Assembly: GCF_007677875.1 (NCBI RefSeq)
Contig: NZ_VEDO01000001.1
Coordinates: 310,001-374,000, forward strand
Origin: Variovorax boronicumulans
GTDB taxonomy: Bacteria > Pseudomonadota > Gammaproteobacteria > Burkholderiales > Burkholderiaceae_C
Direction of reading: 5' to 3'
Length of the DNA stretch: 64,000 nucleotides
Positions within the stretch are counted from its first letter, which is position 1, and each line of letters opens with the position of its first letter. The translations under genes were made by a program, and so were the position numbers. Shown in pieces: positions 43,573 to 52,830 of the stretch. The notes under the pieces were generated by a model. That model was not told the DNA's origin. It did not search any database and worked only from the letters and a program-made list of their open reading frames with translations.

Positions 43573-44778
43573 ATGCAGATCAAACGACGACAGATCGCCC
43601 TGGCTGCCGCGGCCGTGCTGGCCCCGGGGCTGGCCCTCGCGCAGAAGAAGTACGACCCCGGCGCCAGCGACACCGAGATCGTGCTGGGCATGCCCATGCC
43701 GCTGTCCGGTCCGGTCTCGGGCTATTCCATCGTGGGCAAGGTGGCCGAGGCCTACTTCAAGCAACTCAACGAGCAGGGCGGCATCAACGGCCGCAAGGTC
43801 AAGCTCCTGATCTACGACGACCAGTATTCTCCGCCCAAGACCGTGGAAGTGGCGCGCCGGATGGTCGAGCAGGACCAGATCCTGGCCATGTTCGGCAACC
43901 TGGGCACGGCGCCCAACCTCGCGATCCAGCGCTACATGAACGCCAGGAAGGTGCCGCAGCTGTTCGTGCAGAGCGGCGCCAGCCAGTTCAACGACGCCGA
44001 GAAGTTCCCCTGGACCTCGCCCTACCTGGGCAGCTACCAGGGCGAGGGCCGTGTGTTCGCAGCCCACATCCTCGCGAACAAGCCCGATGCCAAGGTCGGC
44101 ATCCTGATGCAGAACGACGACCTGGGCCGCGAGATCCTCAAGGGCCTGCAGCAGGGCCTGGCCGGCAAGAGCGCCAAGCTCGTCGCGCAGGCCAGCTTTG
44201 AGGTGACCGACCCAACGGTGGACTCGCAGATCGTGCAGCTCAAGAGCGCGGGTGCCGACGTGTTCGTGCTGGCCGCCACGGCCCGCACCGTGGCGCAGGC
44301 CCTGCGCAAGGCGGCCGAGATCGGCTGGGAGCCCGACCGCTACGTGAACCTGGCGGGCTCCTCGGTCAAGATGGCGCTGGAGCCGGCCGGGCCGGACAAG
44401 GCCAAGGGCGTGATCACGCTGTCGGCCTGGAAGGAGCCAGCGGCCAAGCGCTGGGCCGCCGACCCCGAGATGCAGGCCTACCTCAACCTGCTCAAGACGC
44501 ACGCGCCCGGCGTGGACCCGAACAACTCCTCTGGCGTGTCGGGCTACGTCGTGGCCCAGCTCATGGCCCACATCCTGCGCGAGTGCGGCGACGAGCTCAC
44601 GCGCGACAACGTGCGGCGCATCGCCAGCAGCCTCAAGCAGCCGAAGATCGCGATGCTGCTGCCCGGCGTCAGCATCAGCACCTCCACACAGGACCTGCAC
44701 GTGTTCGCCGCGCTGCAGCCCGTGCGCTACAACGGGGTCGACCTCGACCCCATCGGTTCCGTCCTGAGTTTGAAATGA
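43573..44778 (+). CDS. LivJ-type ABC transporter substrate-binding protein
   Basis: A 401-residue periplasmic receptor. MQIKRRQIALAAAAVLAPGL is the export leader, followed by KKYDPGASDTEIVLGMPMPL, NEQGGINGRKVKLLIYDD and RYMNARKVPQLFVQ. Of all receptors in the window, this one is closest to the only translocator, with which it shares the co-oriented run from 36253. It is therefore the best candidate for the dedicated partner of LivGFHM. GGAGA precedes the ATG. A dispersed repeat follows its stop directly. Confidence 0.92.
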   Translation: MQIKRRQIALAAAAVLAPGLALAQKKYDPGASDTEIVLGMPMPLSGPVSGYSIVGKVAEAYFKQLNEQGGINGRKVKLLIYDDQYSPPKTVEVARRMVEQDQILAMFGNLGTAPNLAIQRYMNARKVPQLFVQSGASQFNDAEKFPWTSPYLGSYQGEGRVFAAHILANKPDAKVGILMQNDDLGREILKGLQQGLAGKSAKLVAQASFEVTDPTVDSQIVQLKSAGADVFVLAATARTVAQALRKAAEIGWEPDRYVNLAGSSVKMALEPAGPDKAKGVITLSAWKEPAAKRWAADPEMQAYLNLLKTHAPGVDPNNSSGVSGYVVAQLMAHILRECGDELTRDNVRRIASSLKQPKIAMLLPGVSISTSTQDLHVFAALQPVRYNGVDLDPIGSVLSLK

Positions 44779-44779
44779 C

Positions 44780-44903
44780 CCCCCGTTTGGACTTCTCACT
44801 GCGTGTAGAAGTCCCATCCCCCCTCCAGGGGGCGCCGCGAGCGCCCGGGCAGAGCCCGTTGCGCCGCGTCTGCTGGCATGGCCTGCTCCGCGGCCTTCGG
44901 AAC
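44780..44903 (+). repeat. Dispersed intergenic repeat, copy B
   Basis: Starts at the receptor stop with CCCCCGTTTGGACTTC and contains the GGACTTC/GAAGTCC stem, a CCCCCTCCAGGGGG hairpin and GGCATGGCCTGCTCCGCGG near its end. It resembles copy A along its whole length, and weaker similarity runs to about 44961. It lies between a receptor and an enoyl-CoA hydratase gene. Confidence 0.75.
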
Positions 44904-44976
44904 AGCGGCTTGCCTGCCAGTTGCTTGCCCTGCGAATGGTGCGTCCGTGCAACCGAGAAGTGAAAGGAGAACTTCC

Positions 44977-45777
44977 ATGACCATCGAAAACCCTCTGCTC
45001 GAAGAGCGCCACGGCGACGTGCTCGTCATCAGCCTGAACATCCCCGAGCGGCTGAATCCGATCGCGCGCGAACTGCAGCACGCGCTGCGCGCGCGGCTGG
45101 CCGCCTTGCGAGAGGACCGCAGCGTGGCCGCCCTGGTGCTGACCGGCGCGGGCCGCGCCTTCTGCGTGGGCGCCGACCTGTCCAGCAACATGGCTGGTCA
45201 GGGCAAGTCCATCGGCCAGAGCAGCTACGAGACCATGGAGTCGCTGTCCAACCGCATCATCGAGGACCTGCGCACGTTGCCCATGCCCGTGGTCAGCGCC
45301 GTCAACGGCCCGGCGGCCGGCGCTGGCGTGGGCATCGCGCTGGCGGCCGACGTGGTGGTGGCTGCGCGCTCGGCCTACTTCTACCTGCCCTTCATGCCCA
45401 AGCTGGGCATCGTGCCCGACTTGGGCACGACCTGGTTCCTCGAGCGCTTCGTCGGCCGCGCACGCGCCGTCGGCATGACCATGCTCAACGAGAAGCTGTC
45501 GGCCGAGCAGGCCGCGCAATGGGGACTCGTCTGGGCCGCGGTGGACGACGCCGACCTGCACACCCAGGCGCTGGCCCTGGCCCAGCGTCTGGCCAAGCTG
45601 CCCGCCCATGCGGCACGCGAGGTGCGCGCCGCCTACGACTCCGCCGGACGCGTCTCGCTTGTGGACCAGATGCGCTACGAAGCCGAGCGCCAGCGCGAGC
45701 TGCTCGACGCTCCTTCCTTTGCTGAGGGTGTGAAGGCGTTTCGCGAGAAAAGAGATCCAATATTTCCACGAAACTGA
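44977..45777 (+). CDS. Enoyl-CoA hydratase / isomerase family protein
   Basis: A 266-residue crotonase-fold protein. LTGAGRAFCVGADLSSNMAG near residue 50 and VVSAVNGPAAGAGVGIALAA near 108 form the oxyanion hole; MPKLGIVPDLGTTWFLERFVG follows. The usual glutamate of the first site (GGGxE) is missing (GAGVGIAL) and the second position is aspartate (PDLG), as in isomerases of the PaaG type. So an isomerase role on unsaturated acyl-CoA is as likely as hydration. AAGGAG precedes the ATG. Last gene of the long co-oriented cluster starting at 34973. Confidence 0.88.
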   Translation: MTIENPLLEERHGDVLVISLNIPERLNPIARELQHALRARLAALREDRSVAALVLTGAGRAFCVGADLSSNMAGQGKSIGQSSYETMESLSNRIIEDLRTLPMPVVSAVNGPAAGAGVGIALAADVVVAARSAYFYLPFMPKLGIVPDLGTTWFLERFVGRARAVGMTMLNEKLSAEQAAQWGLVWAAVDDADLHTQALALAQRLAKLPAHAAREVRAAYDSAGRVSLVDQMRYEAERQRELLDAPSFAEGVKAFREKRDPIFPRN

Positions 45778-45811
45778 TCGGTTTTCGGACATGTGGTCGG
45801 GATAGGCGAGA

Positions 45812-47044
45812 ATGCGCGCCGTCATGCTCAAGCGCGTTTCCGTCGCCGACCTGACCCTCGGCATGTTCCTGCAGCGTTTCGACGGTGCGTGGATGGACCA
45901 TCCGTTCTGGCGTCAGGCCTTCCTGCTCGAATCCATCGAGGATTTGGCGCGCATCCGCGCCTCTGGCGTGCAGGCAGCGTGGATCGACACGGCGCGGAGC
46001 AGGCTGTCCGAGCCCGCGCCCGAGCCTGCCCCGACGCCGGCGCAAGCCGTTCCACACGAACCGGCCACGCCCGCGCCCTCGCGGCCCGCGGCGACCGGCA
46101 TGGAGGAGGAACTGCGCACCGCCGTCAAGCTCTGCGGCCAGGCGCGCGAATGCATCACCACGGTGTTCGAAGACGCGCGCATGGGCCGGCTGACCGATTC
46201 GTCGGCGGCCCGGGGGCTGGTCGAGGATGTCTGCGATTCGGTGCTGCGTAATCCCGGCGCGCTGATCAGCCTGGCCCGGCTCAAGACCGCCGACAGCTAC
46301 ACCTACATGCATTCGGTGGCGGTCTGCGCGCTGATGGTCTCTCTGGCCGCCCAGCTGGGCCTGGACGAGGCGCAGACGCGCGACGCCGGCCTGGCCGGCC
46401 TGCTGCACGACATCGGCAAGGCCAAGGTGCCGCTGTCCATCCTGAACAAGCCCGGCAGGCTGACCGACGAAGAGTTCGACCTCGTGCGCAGCCACCCGGT
46501 GCATGGGCACGCCATGCTGCTGGCCTGCGGCGACGTGGGCGAGGCCGTGCTGGACGCCTGCCTGCACCACCACGAGAAGATGGACGGCAGCGGCTATCCG
46601 CGCCGGCTGCAGGGCGAAGGCATCAGCCGCATCGCGCGCATGGCGGCGATCTGCGACGTCTACGACGCCGTGACCTCCGACCGCCCCTACAAGAAGGCCT
46701 GGGATCCGTCCGAGGCGGTGCGCCGCATGGCCGAATGGGCTGGCGGGCACTTCGACAAGTCGCTGTTCCAGGCCTTCGTCAAGAGCGTGGGCATCTACCC
46801 TGTGGGCTCGCTCGTGAAGCTCAGCTCGGGCCGGCTCGCGGTGGTGGTGGAGCAGTCGCCCGCGCTGACCACGCCCAAGGTCAAGATCTTCTTCTCGAGC
46901 AAGGCGCAGATGCGCCTGGTGCCCGAAGTGCTGGACCTGTCGCGCACGGTGAACGAGAAGATCGTCGCGCGCGAAGATCCTGCGCAGTGGCATTTCACCG
47001 ATCTTCACGAACTGTGGGCGGGCTTTCCCGTGCAGCCATGGTGA
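45812..47044 (+). CDS. HD-GYP domain phosphodiesterase with DUF3391 N-terminus
   Basis: A 410-residue protein. Residues 1-60 (VSVADLTLGMFLQRFDGAWM) are the DUF3391 domain, then a Pro/Ala-rich linker and an HD-GYP domain with YTYMHSVAVCALM, GLAGLLHDIGKAKVP, CLHHHEKMDGSGYP and AICDVYDAVTSDRPYKKA. All metal ligands and the GYP triad are present, so it probably degrades c-di-GMP. There is no receiver domain or membrane segment. Starts at 45812 or 45824 are equally possible. It overlaps the DUF2127 gene by 7 bp. The PAS-GGDEF protein at 26620 is the possible opposing enzyme. Confidence 0.9.
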   Translation: MRAVMLKRVSVADLTLGMFLQRFDGAWMDHPFWRQAFLLESIEDLARIRASGVQAAWIDTARSRLSEPAPEPAPTPAQAVPHEPATPAPSRPAATGMEEELRTAVKLCGQARECITTVFEDARMGRLTDSSAARGLVEDVCDSVLRNPGALISLARLKTADSYTYMHSVAVCALMVSLAAQLGLDEAQTRDAGLAGLLHDIGKAKVPLSILNKPGRLTDEEFDLVRSHPVHGHAMLLACGDVGEAVLDACLHHHEKMDGSGYPRRLQGEGISRIARMAAICDVYDAVTSDRPYKKAWDPSEAVRRMAEWAGGHFDKSLFQAFVKSVGIYPVGSLVKLSSGRLAVVVEQSPALTTPKVKIFFSSKAQMRLVPEVLDLSRTVNEKIVAREDPAQWHFTDLHELWAGFPVQPW

Positions 47045-47511
47045 GCCAGGCCCGTCCCGCCCTGCGCACCGTGGCGCTGTTTGAGGCCGCCAAGGGCCTG
47101 CTGGCCATCGTCGGTGCCTCCGGGCTGCTGGTGTTCGCCCACCGCGACCTGCAGGCGCTGGCGCTGCGGTTGCTCGAGCACATGCACCTGAACCCGGCGG
47201 CGCGCTATCCGCACATCTTCGTGCAAGCCGTCGAACACCTGCAGGACCAGCGGCTGGCGCTGCTGGCCCTGGGCGCCGCGGCCTACGCGCTGCTGCGCTT
47301 GGCCGAGGCCTACGGCCTGTGGACCGGCCGGGCCTGGGCCGAATGGCTGGCCGCCGGCAGCGGCGCCCTCTATCTGCCGTTCGAGGTGGCCGAACTGCTG
47401 CGCCGGCCGGGCTGGCTCAGCGCAGGGCTGCTGCTGCTCAATGCCGGCATCGTGGTGCTGATGCTGCGCGCGCTGCGCCAGCGCGGCGCGCGGCCGCGCT
47501 GGCGGTCCTGA
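47038..47511 (+). CDS. DUF2127 membrane protein
   Basis: A 157-residue integral membrane protein with about four hydrophobic segments. ALRTVALFEAAKGLLAIVGAS at the start and YGLWTGRAWAEWLAAGSGAL in the middle are the DUF2127 pattern. No function is established for the family. Overlaps the HD-GYP stop by 7 bp, so it is translated from the same mRNA. The Arg-rich end lies in the cytoplasm if the positive-inside rule holds. Confidence 0.8.
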   Translation: MVSQARPALRTVALFEAAKGLLAIVGASGLLVFAHRDLQALALRLLEHMHLNPAARYPHIFVQAVEHLQDQRLALLALGAAAYALLRLAEAYGLWTGRAWAEWLAAGSGALYLPFEVAELLRRPGWLSAGLLLLNAGIVVLMLRALRQRGARPRWRS

Positions 47512-47567
47512 ACCGGCGGGACATCCGGGCGGTGGCGGCCGCGCCGCCGGGCGGCATACTCGCCGCG

Positions 47568-48470
47568 ATGCAAGCCTTGTCCGTCCCCATCGAAACCCTG
47601 CAACGGCGCTTCGTCGCGCACACGCCCCAGATGGCCGACATCGGCCTGCAGATCACGTCCGCCAGCGTCGGCCGCGCCGCCATGCGGCTGCCGGACCGGC
47701 CGGACTGGATCGGCGACCCGGCGCGCGGCCTGCTGCACCCCGGCCCGCTGATCGTGCTGGCCGACTCCTGCTGTGGCCTGGCCGTGGGCACGGCGCTCAG
47801 AGAGCGCCAGCCCATCGCCACGCTGGACCTGCGCATGGATTACATGCGCCGCGCCGGCCCGGGCCAGGACCTGCACTGCGAAACGCACTGCTACCGCATG
47901 ACGCCCAACGTGGCCTTTGTGCGCGGCGCGGTCTGGCAGGCCGACGCCGACCAGCCTGTGGCCAGCGTGCAGGCCGCCTTCATGCTGGCCACGCCCGCGC
48001 GGCGCCAGGCCGCTCCGGCTGGCCCCGCAGCGGCCGAGTCCGCACCGTGGACGCCGCCCACCGGCGATGCGCCGGTGCTGGACGGCGTGGAGATCCCCTA
48101 TGCCGACTACCTGGGCATCCGCCTGGCCGAGGCGGGCAGCGCGCCGGTCTACCGCCTGCCCTACCAGCCCAAGCTGATCGGCAACCCGCAGCTGCCCGCG
48201 CTGCACGGCGGCGTGGTGGCCGGCTTCGCCGAGAGCGCGGCCACGCTGCACCTGATCGGGGCCATCGGCGGCGCCAAGTTTCCCAAGTGCATCGACTTCT
48301 CGATCGACTACCTGCGCAGCGGGCGGCCCGAGGACACGTATGCGGCCTGCGAGATCGTGCGCCTGGGCGCGCGCGTGGCGCTGGTGCAGGTGCGCTGCTG
48401 GCAGGGCAAGGGGCCTGAGCATCCGATCACGGTGGCGCGCGGCAACTTCCTGTTGACGGAGACGGCCTGA
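47568..48470 (+). CDS. Tandem-hotdog thioesterase (PaaI-type halves)
   Basis: A 300-residue protein made of two hotdog domains. The first (residues 1-140) has LLHPGPLIVLADSCCGLAVG and TLDLRMDYMRRAGPG; the second (165-300) has PALHGGVVAGFAESAATLHL and CIDFSIDYLRSGRPED. HGG with an acidic residue on the following helix is the PaaI/4HBT active-site layout, and both halves retain it at least partly. It should hydrolyse acyl-CoA esters. It stands in a run of small co-oriented genes from 45812 to 49574 and is not obviously tied to the catabolic operons. Confidence 0.82.
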   Translation: MQALSVPIETLQRRFVAHTPQMADIGLQITSASVGRAAMRLPDRPDWIGDPARGLLHPGPLIVLADSCCGLAVGTALRERQPIATLDLRMDYMRRAGPGQDLHCETHCYRMTPNVAFVRGAVWQADADQPVASVQAAFMLATPARRQAAPAGPAAAESAPWTPPTGDAPVLDGVEIPYADYLGIRLAEAGSAPVYRLPYQPKLIGNPQLPALHGGVVAGFAESAATLHLIGAIGGAKFPKCIDFSIDYLRSGRPEDTYAACEIVRLGARVALVQVRCWQGKGPEHPITVARGNFLLTETA

Positions 48471-48486
48471 GGCGGCACGGCGACGC

Positions 48487-49023
48487 ATGGCCACGCCGGA
48501 CATCCGCCGCCTGCTGCCGTCCGATGCGCCGGCCTACCGCGCGCTGATGCTGGAGGGCTACGCGCTGGCGCCGCACGCCTTCACGACGGCCCTGACCGAG
48601 CGCGAGGGCCTGCCGCTGACCTGGTGGGCGCAGCGCCTGTCCGATGCGCCGGCGGCGCCGGAATGCGTGTTCGGCACCTTTGCCGGCCCTGCGCTGGTGG
48701 GCGCGGCCGGCCTGCGCTTCGAGCAGCGCACGCGCACCCGCCACAAGGCGACGCTGTTCGGCATGTACGTGCGGCCCGGGGTCCGCGGCCAGGGCGCAGG
48801 GCGCGCGCTGGTGCAGCAGGTGCTGGCGCTGGCCCGGCAGGTGCCGGGCACGCTGCTGGTGCAGCTGAGCGTCAGTGCGGACAATGCCGCCGCTATCGCG
48901 CTGTACCGCGGCTGCGGCTTCGAGGCATTCGGCACCGAACCGCTGGCCGTGCAATACGCAGACGGCTTCGTTGCGAAGACGCACATGTGGTGCCCGCTGG
49001 GGGCGCCTTCAACTTCCGCTTGA
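48487..49023 (+). CDS. GNAT-family N-acetyltransferase
   Basis: A 178-residue acetyltransferase. ATLFGMYVRPGVRGQGAGRA is the acetyl-CoA pyrophosphate loop (RGQGAGRAL), LVQLSVSADNAAAIALYRGC the motif B helix and GFEAFGTEPL the closing strand. The target amine is unknown. Start at 48487 (MATPDIRRLLPSDA); 16 bp after the thioesterase gene and 5 bp before the DUF4256 gene, hence one transcript. Confidence 0.88.
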   Translation: MATPDIRRLLPSDAPAYRALMLEGYALAPHAFTTALTEREGLPLTWWAQRLSDAPAAPECVFGTFAGPALVGAAGLRFEQRTRTRHKATLFGMYVRPGVRGQGAGRALVQQVLALARQVPGTLLVQLSVSADNAAAIALYRGCGFEAFGTEPLAVQYADGFVAKTHMWCPLGAPSTSA

Positions 49024-49028
49024 CGCCC

Positions 49029-49574
49029 ATGACATCCAAGCAACGCACCGAACTGCTGCAGCTGCTCCAGGCCCGCTTTGCGCGGCACATGCACCGCCAC
49101 GCCGGCCTGGACTGGGCGGACGTGCAGGCCCGGCTCGAAGGCAACGCGGCCGCGCTGGCGGCGCTGCACGCGATGGAAGGCACGGGCGGCGAGCCCGACG
49201 TGGTGGGCCAGGACGCAGTCAGCGGCCGCTACCTGTTTTGCGATTGCGCCACCGAGAGCCCGACAGGCCGGCGCAGCCTGTGCTTCGACCGCGCCGCGCT
49301 CGACGCGCGCAAGGAGAACAAGCCCCAGGGCTGCGTGGAAGATGTGGCCGAGGCCATGGGCATCGCGCTGCTGAACGAGCAGCAGTACCGCGCTCTGCAG
49401 CAGCTGGGCGAGTTCGACCTCAAGACCTCCAGCTGGGTGAAGACGCCTGCCGCCATCCGCGCGCTGGGCGGCGCATTGTTCTGCGACCGGCGTTACGGCC
49501 ATGTTTTCGTCTACCACAACGGCGCGCAGTCGTACTACGCGGCGCGCGGCTTTCGCGGCCTGCTGCAGGTGTAG
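49029..49574 (+). CDS. DUF4256 protein
   Basis: A 181-residue soluble protein of the DUF4256 family. The conserved run LHAMEGTGGEPDVVGQDA, FCDCATESPTGRRSLCFDR, GEFDLKTSSWVKTPAAIR, GGALFCDRRYGHVFVYHNG and YYAARGFRG spans nearly the whole protein. The family is widespread in single-copy form; function unknown. It converges with the GntR gene, 3 bp apart. Confidence 0.85.
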   Translation: MTSKQRTELLQLLQARFARHMHRHAGLDWADVQARLEGNAAALAALHAMEGTGGEPDVVGQDAVSGRYLFCDCATESPTGRRSLCFDRAALDARKENKPQGCVEDVAEAMGIALLNEQQYRALQQLGEFDLKTSSWVKTPAAIRALGGALFCDRRYGHVFVYHNGAQSYYAARGFRGLLQV

Positions 49575-49577
49575 GTC

Positions 49578-50264
49578 CTAAGGCAGCGCGAGCGGCGACA
49601 GCGTGGCGCGCAGCCGGTCGGCCTGCGAGAGCTCGGCCTGCTCGGTCTGCAAGGCCTCTTCGACGTTGCCGATGTGGTCCAGCATGCGCTGGCGCGCCTC
49701 GCCCATGTCGCCGCGCTCCATGGCGGCGACGATGGCGGCATGCTCGGCGCAGGACTGGCCCGCGTCGTGGCGCGACTGGTAGAGCGTGGCGGCCAGCGTG
49801 GTGCGGGCCGTCAGGTCGCGCAGCACGTCCGACAGCAGGCGGTGGCCCATCTCCTGGGCCAGGCAGACGTGGAAATCGGCCAGGAGGAAGGCGCGGGTGG
49901 CGGCATCGGCGCCCTCGATGGCCTGCTGCTCCTGGGCGATGTGCTGGCGCAGCGCGCGGATGGTCTGGGCCAGTGGTTTGCCTTCGGCGCCGAGGATGCC
50001 GGATTCGACGATGCGCCGGGCCGCGAAGGCGTCGCGCGCCTCCTCGGCCGAGGGCTGCACCACGTACCAGCCGCGCTTGGGCTGCACCTCGACGAAGCCC
50101 CGCGCCTGCAGCTGCATGAGCGCCTCGCGCACCATGGTGCGGCTCACGCCGAACAGGTCGGCCAGCTGCTGCTCGCCGAGCCGCTCGCCCGGGGCGAGCT
50201 TTTGCGCGAGGATGGACTGGACCACGCGCTCGGCGATGGTCGTGGGGCTGACATCGGTGGGCAT
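49578..50264 (-). CDS. GntR-family regulator (FadR/FCD subfamily)
   Basis: A 228-residue repressor-type protein. Residues 10-70 form the winged helix ([40 protein letters not shown]); the helical FCD effector domain follows with [28 protein letters not shown] and [14 protein letters not shown], whose Asp/His residues bind a metal and an organic-acid ligand. It lies 4 bp downstream of a dicarboxylate carrier gene and is co-transcribed with it. The palindrome TCTTGCATGCAAGA in the carrier promoter is the likely operator, so it probably represses its own operon until a C4-type acid binds. Confidence 0.9.
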   Translation of the reverse strand: MPTDVSPTTIAERVVQSILAQKLAPGERLGEQQLADLFGVSRTMVREALMQLQARGFVEVQPKRGWYVVQPSAEEARDAFAARRIVESGILGAEGKPLAQTIRALRQHIAQEQQAIEGADAATRAFLLADFHVCLAQEMGHRLLSDVLRDLTARTTLAATLYQSRHDAGQSCAEHAAIVAAMERGDMGEARQRMLDHIGNVEEALQTEQAELSQADRLRATLSPLALP

Positions 50265-50268
50265 CGCG

Positions 50269-51594
50269 CTAGTGTGCAGCAGCGCGTCCAGGGTAGGCCG
50301 GTGCTGCCTCGGGCTGCGCCACCACTTCGTCCTCGACCGGCTCGCCGTTCAGCACCGCATGCGCGCGGGCCCGGTCGATGTCGCCTTCCCAGGCCGCTAC
50401 GGCCACGGTGGCCACGCAGTTGCCGACCAGGTTGCCCAACGCCCGCGCGATGCCCATGAACCAGTCCACCGACAGCACCAGCACCAGGCCGATGGCCGGG
50501 ATCGCGGGGATGGCGTGCAGCGTGGCGGCCAGCACCACGATGGCCGAGCCCGGCACGCCGTGCGCGCCCTTGGAGGTGACCAGCGCCACGGCCAGGATGG
50601 CCAGCAGGTCCGTGAGGCTGACCGGCGTGTTGGTGGCCTGCGCGATGAACACCGCGGCCAGCGTGATGTAGATGGAGAACGCGTCCAGGTTGAACGAGTA
50701 GCCCGTGGGAATCACCAGGCCCACCGTGGAGTCGCGGATCCCCATGCGGCGCAGCTTGGCCATGATCTGCGGCAGCACGCTGTCCGAGGACGTGGTGGCG
50801 AACACCACGGCCAGTTCCTCGCGCAGGTAGCGCAGCAGCTTCCACAGGCTGAAGCCCGAGATGCGCATCACCGTGCCCAGCACCACGGCCACGAACAGCA
50901 GCACGGCCACGTAGAACAGCGCCACCAGCATGCCCAGCTGCTTGAGCGAGCCCACGCCGTACTTGCCGACCGTGAACGCGATCGCGCCCAGCACCCCGAG
51001 CGGCGCGAGCTTGATCAGGATGCCCATGATCTTGAACAGCACCAGCGACAGCGTGTCCACCAGTTGCGCCACGGGCCGGCCGACGTCGCCCAGCAGCGCC
51101 AGCGCGCAGCCGAACAGCACGGCGAACAGCAGCACCTGCAGCACGTCACCGGTGGCGAAGGCGTTGACCACGGTGGTGGGGATCAGCTTCATGAGGAAGT
51201 CCACCGTGCCGCCGCTGGTCAGCTTGTCGGCGTTGCTGGCATAAGCCGCCATGGCGGCCGGGTCCAGCGCCTTGGGGTCCACGTTCATGCCCACGCCGGG
51301 CTGGAACACATGGCCCAGCACCAGGCCCAGCACCAGCGCCAGTGTGGTCAGCACCTCGAAGTAGATCAGGGCCTTGACGCCCACGCGGCCCACGCGCTTC
51401 AAGTCCCCCGCGCCCGCGATGCCGTGCACCACGACGCAGAACACCAGCACCGGGATGATCATCTTGATCAGCTTGATGAACGCATCGCCCAGCGGCTTGA
51501 GCTGGACGGCGAACTCGGGATGGACCAGGCCCAGCGTGGTGCCGACCGCCAGCGCGATCACGACCTGGCCGAAGAGGGAACGGAAAAAGCGCAT
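50269..51594 (-). CDS. dctA: DctA-type C4-dicarboxylate:cation symporter
   Basis: A 441-residue membrane carrier of the DAACS family. [20 protein letters not shown] is the first helix; [38 protein letters not shown] (the serine-rich re-entrant loop), [20 protein letters not shown] and [20 protein letters not shown] follow in DctA order. It takes up succinate, fumarate or related acids with protons or sodium. A departure from DctA is NLDAFSIY where most have NLDGTSIY, which may alter selectivity. ATG at 51594 follows CAGGAG. First gene of an operon with the GntR regulator. Confidence 0.9.
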   Translation of the reverse strand: MRFFRSLFGQVVIALAVGTTLGLVHPEFAVQLKPLGDAFIKLIKMIIPVLVFCVVVHGIAGAGDLKRVGRVGVKALIYFEVLTTLALVLGLVLGHVFQPGVGMNVDPKALDPAAMAAYASNADKLTSGGTVDFLMKLIPTTVVNAFATGDVLQVLLFAVLFGCALALLGDVGRPVAQLVDTLSLVLFKIMGILIKLAPLGVLGAIAFTVGKYGVGSLKQLGMLVALFYVAVLLFVAVVLGTVMRISGFSLWKLLRYLREELAVVFATTSSDSVLPQIMAKLRRMGIRDSTVGLVIPTGYSFNLDAFSIYITLAAVFIAQATNTPVSLTDLLAILAVALVTSKGAHGVPGSAIVVLAATLHAIPAIPAIGLVLVLSVDWFMGIARALGNLVGNCVATVAVAAWEGDIDRARAHAVLNGEPVEDEVVAQPEAAPAYPGRAAAH

Positions 51595-51622
51595 GGCAGC
51601 TCCTGTTGGATGCAAGACAGGT

Positions 51623-51651
51623 TTAATCTTGCATGCAAGAAATATAGACAA
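51623..51651 (-). promoter_or_regulatory. Promoter and palindromic operator of the dctA-gntR operon
   Basis: On the minus strand TTGTCT (51651-51646) and GATTAA (51628-51623) are 17 bp apart. The 14-bp perfect palindrome TCTTGCATGCAAGA (51627-51640) sits in the spacer and touches the -10. This layout fits simple repression by the GntR regulator encoded in the operon. A further half site GATGCAAGAC is at 51610. Confidence 0.6.
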
Positions 51652-51723
51652 GATGCTGTTGCGAGCGACACCGGGTTATCCATGAGAAGGGGGGCCGGGC
51701 CGGCGCGGCGCGAGAATGCGCCG

Positions 51724-52827
51724 ATGCCCGCCACGTTTGCCGACTACCGCTCCCTGTTCCTGAATGCCGTGCCCATGATGGACGTGCGCGCCCCGGTCGA
51801 ATTCGCGCAGGGCGCGTTTCCGGGCGTGGTCAACCGCCCGCTCATGGACGATGGCGAGCGCCAGCAGGTCGGCACCTGCTACAAGCAGCAAGGCCAGCAG
51901 GCCGCGATCGCGCTGGGCCACCGTCTCGTGTCGGGCGCCACCAAGCGCGAACGCATCGCGGCCTGGGCCGCGTTCTCCCAGGCCCATCCCGACGGCGTGC
52001 TGTATTGCTTTCGCGGCGGCCTGCGTTCGCAGATCGTGCAGCAGTGGCTGCAGGCCGAGGCCGGCATCGCCTACCCGCGCGTGGAGGGCGGCTACAAGGC
52101 CATGCGCGGCTTCCTGCTGCAGACCACGCAGGAGGCCGCGGCGCAGTGCGGATTCTTCGTTTTGAGCGGGTTGACCGGCACCGGCAAGACCGAGCTGCTG
52201 GCGGCGCTGGCCGGCGGCCTGGACCTGGAGGGCCATGCCAACCACCGTGGCTCCAGCTTCGGCGCGCGCGCCACGGCGCAGCCGGCGCAGATCGATTTCG
52301 AGAACCGGCTCGCCGTGGACATCTTGCGCCAGCGCGCCGCGGGGCAGCAGCAGTTCGTGGTGGAAGACGAGGGCCGGCACGTGGGCACGTGCTCTGTGCC
52401 GCTGGAACTGCGGCTGCGCCTGGAGCAGGCGCCGCTGGTCTGCCTGACCGACAGCTTCGAGGCCCGCGTGGACCGCATCCTCAACGACTACGTGGTGCAG
52501 CAGGCCGCCGATTTCATCGCCGTGCATGGCGCCGAGCAGGGCGCCGAGCGCTTCGCGGCCCGGCTGCTGGAGAGCCTGGCCCGGCTGGCCAAGCGGCTGG
52601 GTGGCGCGCAGTACCAGCGGCTGCAGGGCGTCATGCGGGAAGCGCTGGCCGAGCAGCTGAACAGCGGCCGTGTCGATGGCCACCGCGAATGGATCGGGGT
52701 GCTGATGCGCCAGTACTACGACCCCATGTACGCCTACCAGCGCCAGAGCCGGGCCGAGCGCGTGGTGTTCGAGGGCGAGCGCGCGGCCGTGCTCGACTAT
52801 CTGCGCGAGCGGCTGGCGCAGCGCTGA
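51724..52827 (+). CDS. mnmH: tRNA 2-selenouridine synthase
   Basis: A 367-residue enzyme that replaces sulfur by selenium at the wobble 2-thiouridine of tRNAs, using selenophosphate. The N-terminal rhodanese domain has [17 protein letters not shown] and the catalytic cysteine in [17 protein letters not shown]. The C-terminal P-loop domain has [18 protein letters not shown], followed by [20 protein letters not shown], typical of MnmH. Start at 51724. It is divergent from dctA and convergent with a ligase gene. selD must be elsewhere in the genome for it to work with selenium. Confidence 0.93.
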   Translation: MPATFADYRSLFLNAVPMMDVRAPVEFAQGAFPGVVNRPLMDDGERQQVGTCYKQQGQQAAIALGHRLVSGATKRERIAAWAAFSQAHPDGVLYCFRGGLRSQIVQQWLQAEAGIAYPRVEGGYKAMRGFLLQTTQEAAAQCGFFVLSGLTGTGKTELLAALAGGLDLEGHANHRGSSFGARATAQPAQIDFENRLAVDILRQRAAGQQQFVVEDEGRHVGTCSVPLELRLRLEQAPLVCLTDSFEARVDRILNDYVVQQAADFIAVHGAEQGAERFAARLLESLARLAKRLGGAQYQRLQGVMREALAEQLNSGRVDGHREWIGVLMRQYYDPMYAYQRQSRAERVVFEGERAAVLDYLRERLAQR

Positions 52828-52830
52828 GGT

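Noticed and set aside
41995-45864. A 1289-codon open frame on the minus strand
   Set aside because: It runs antisense to four well-supported genes (DUF6285, acyl-CoA dehydrogenase, receptor, hydratase) and reads as low-complexity His/Gln/Arg/Gly text. It is a by-product of high GC at third codon positions.
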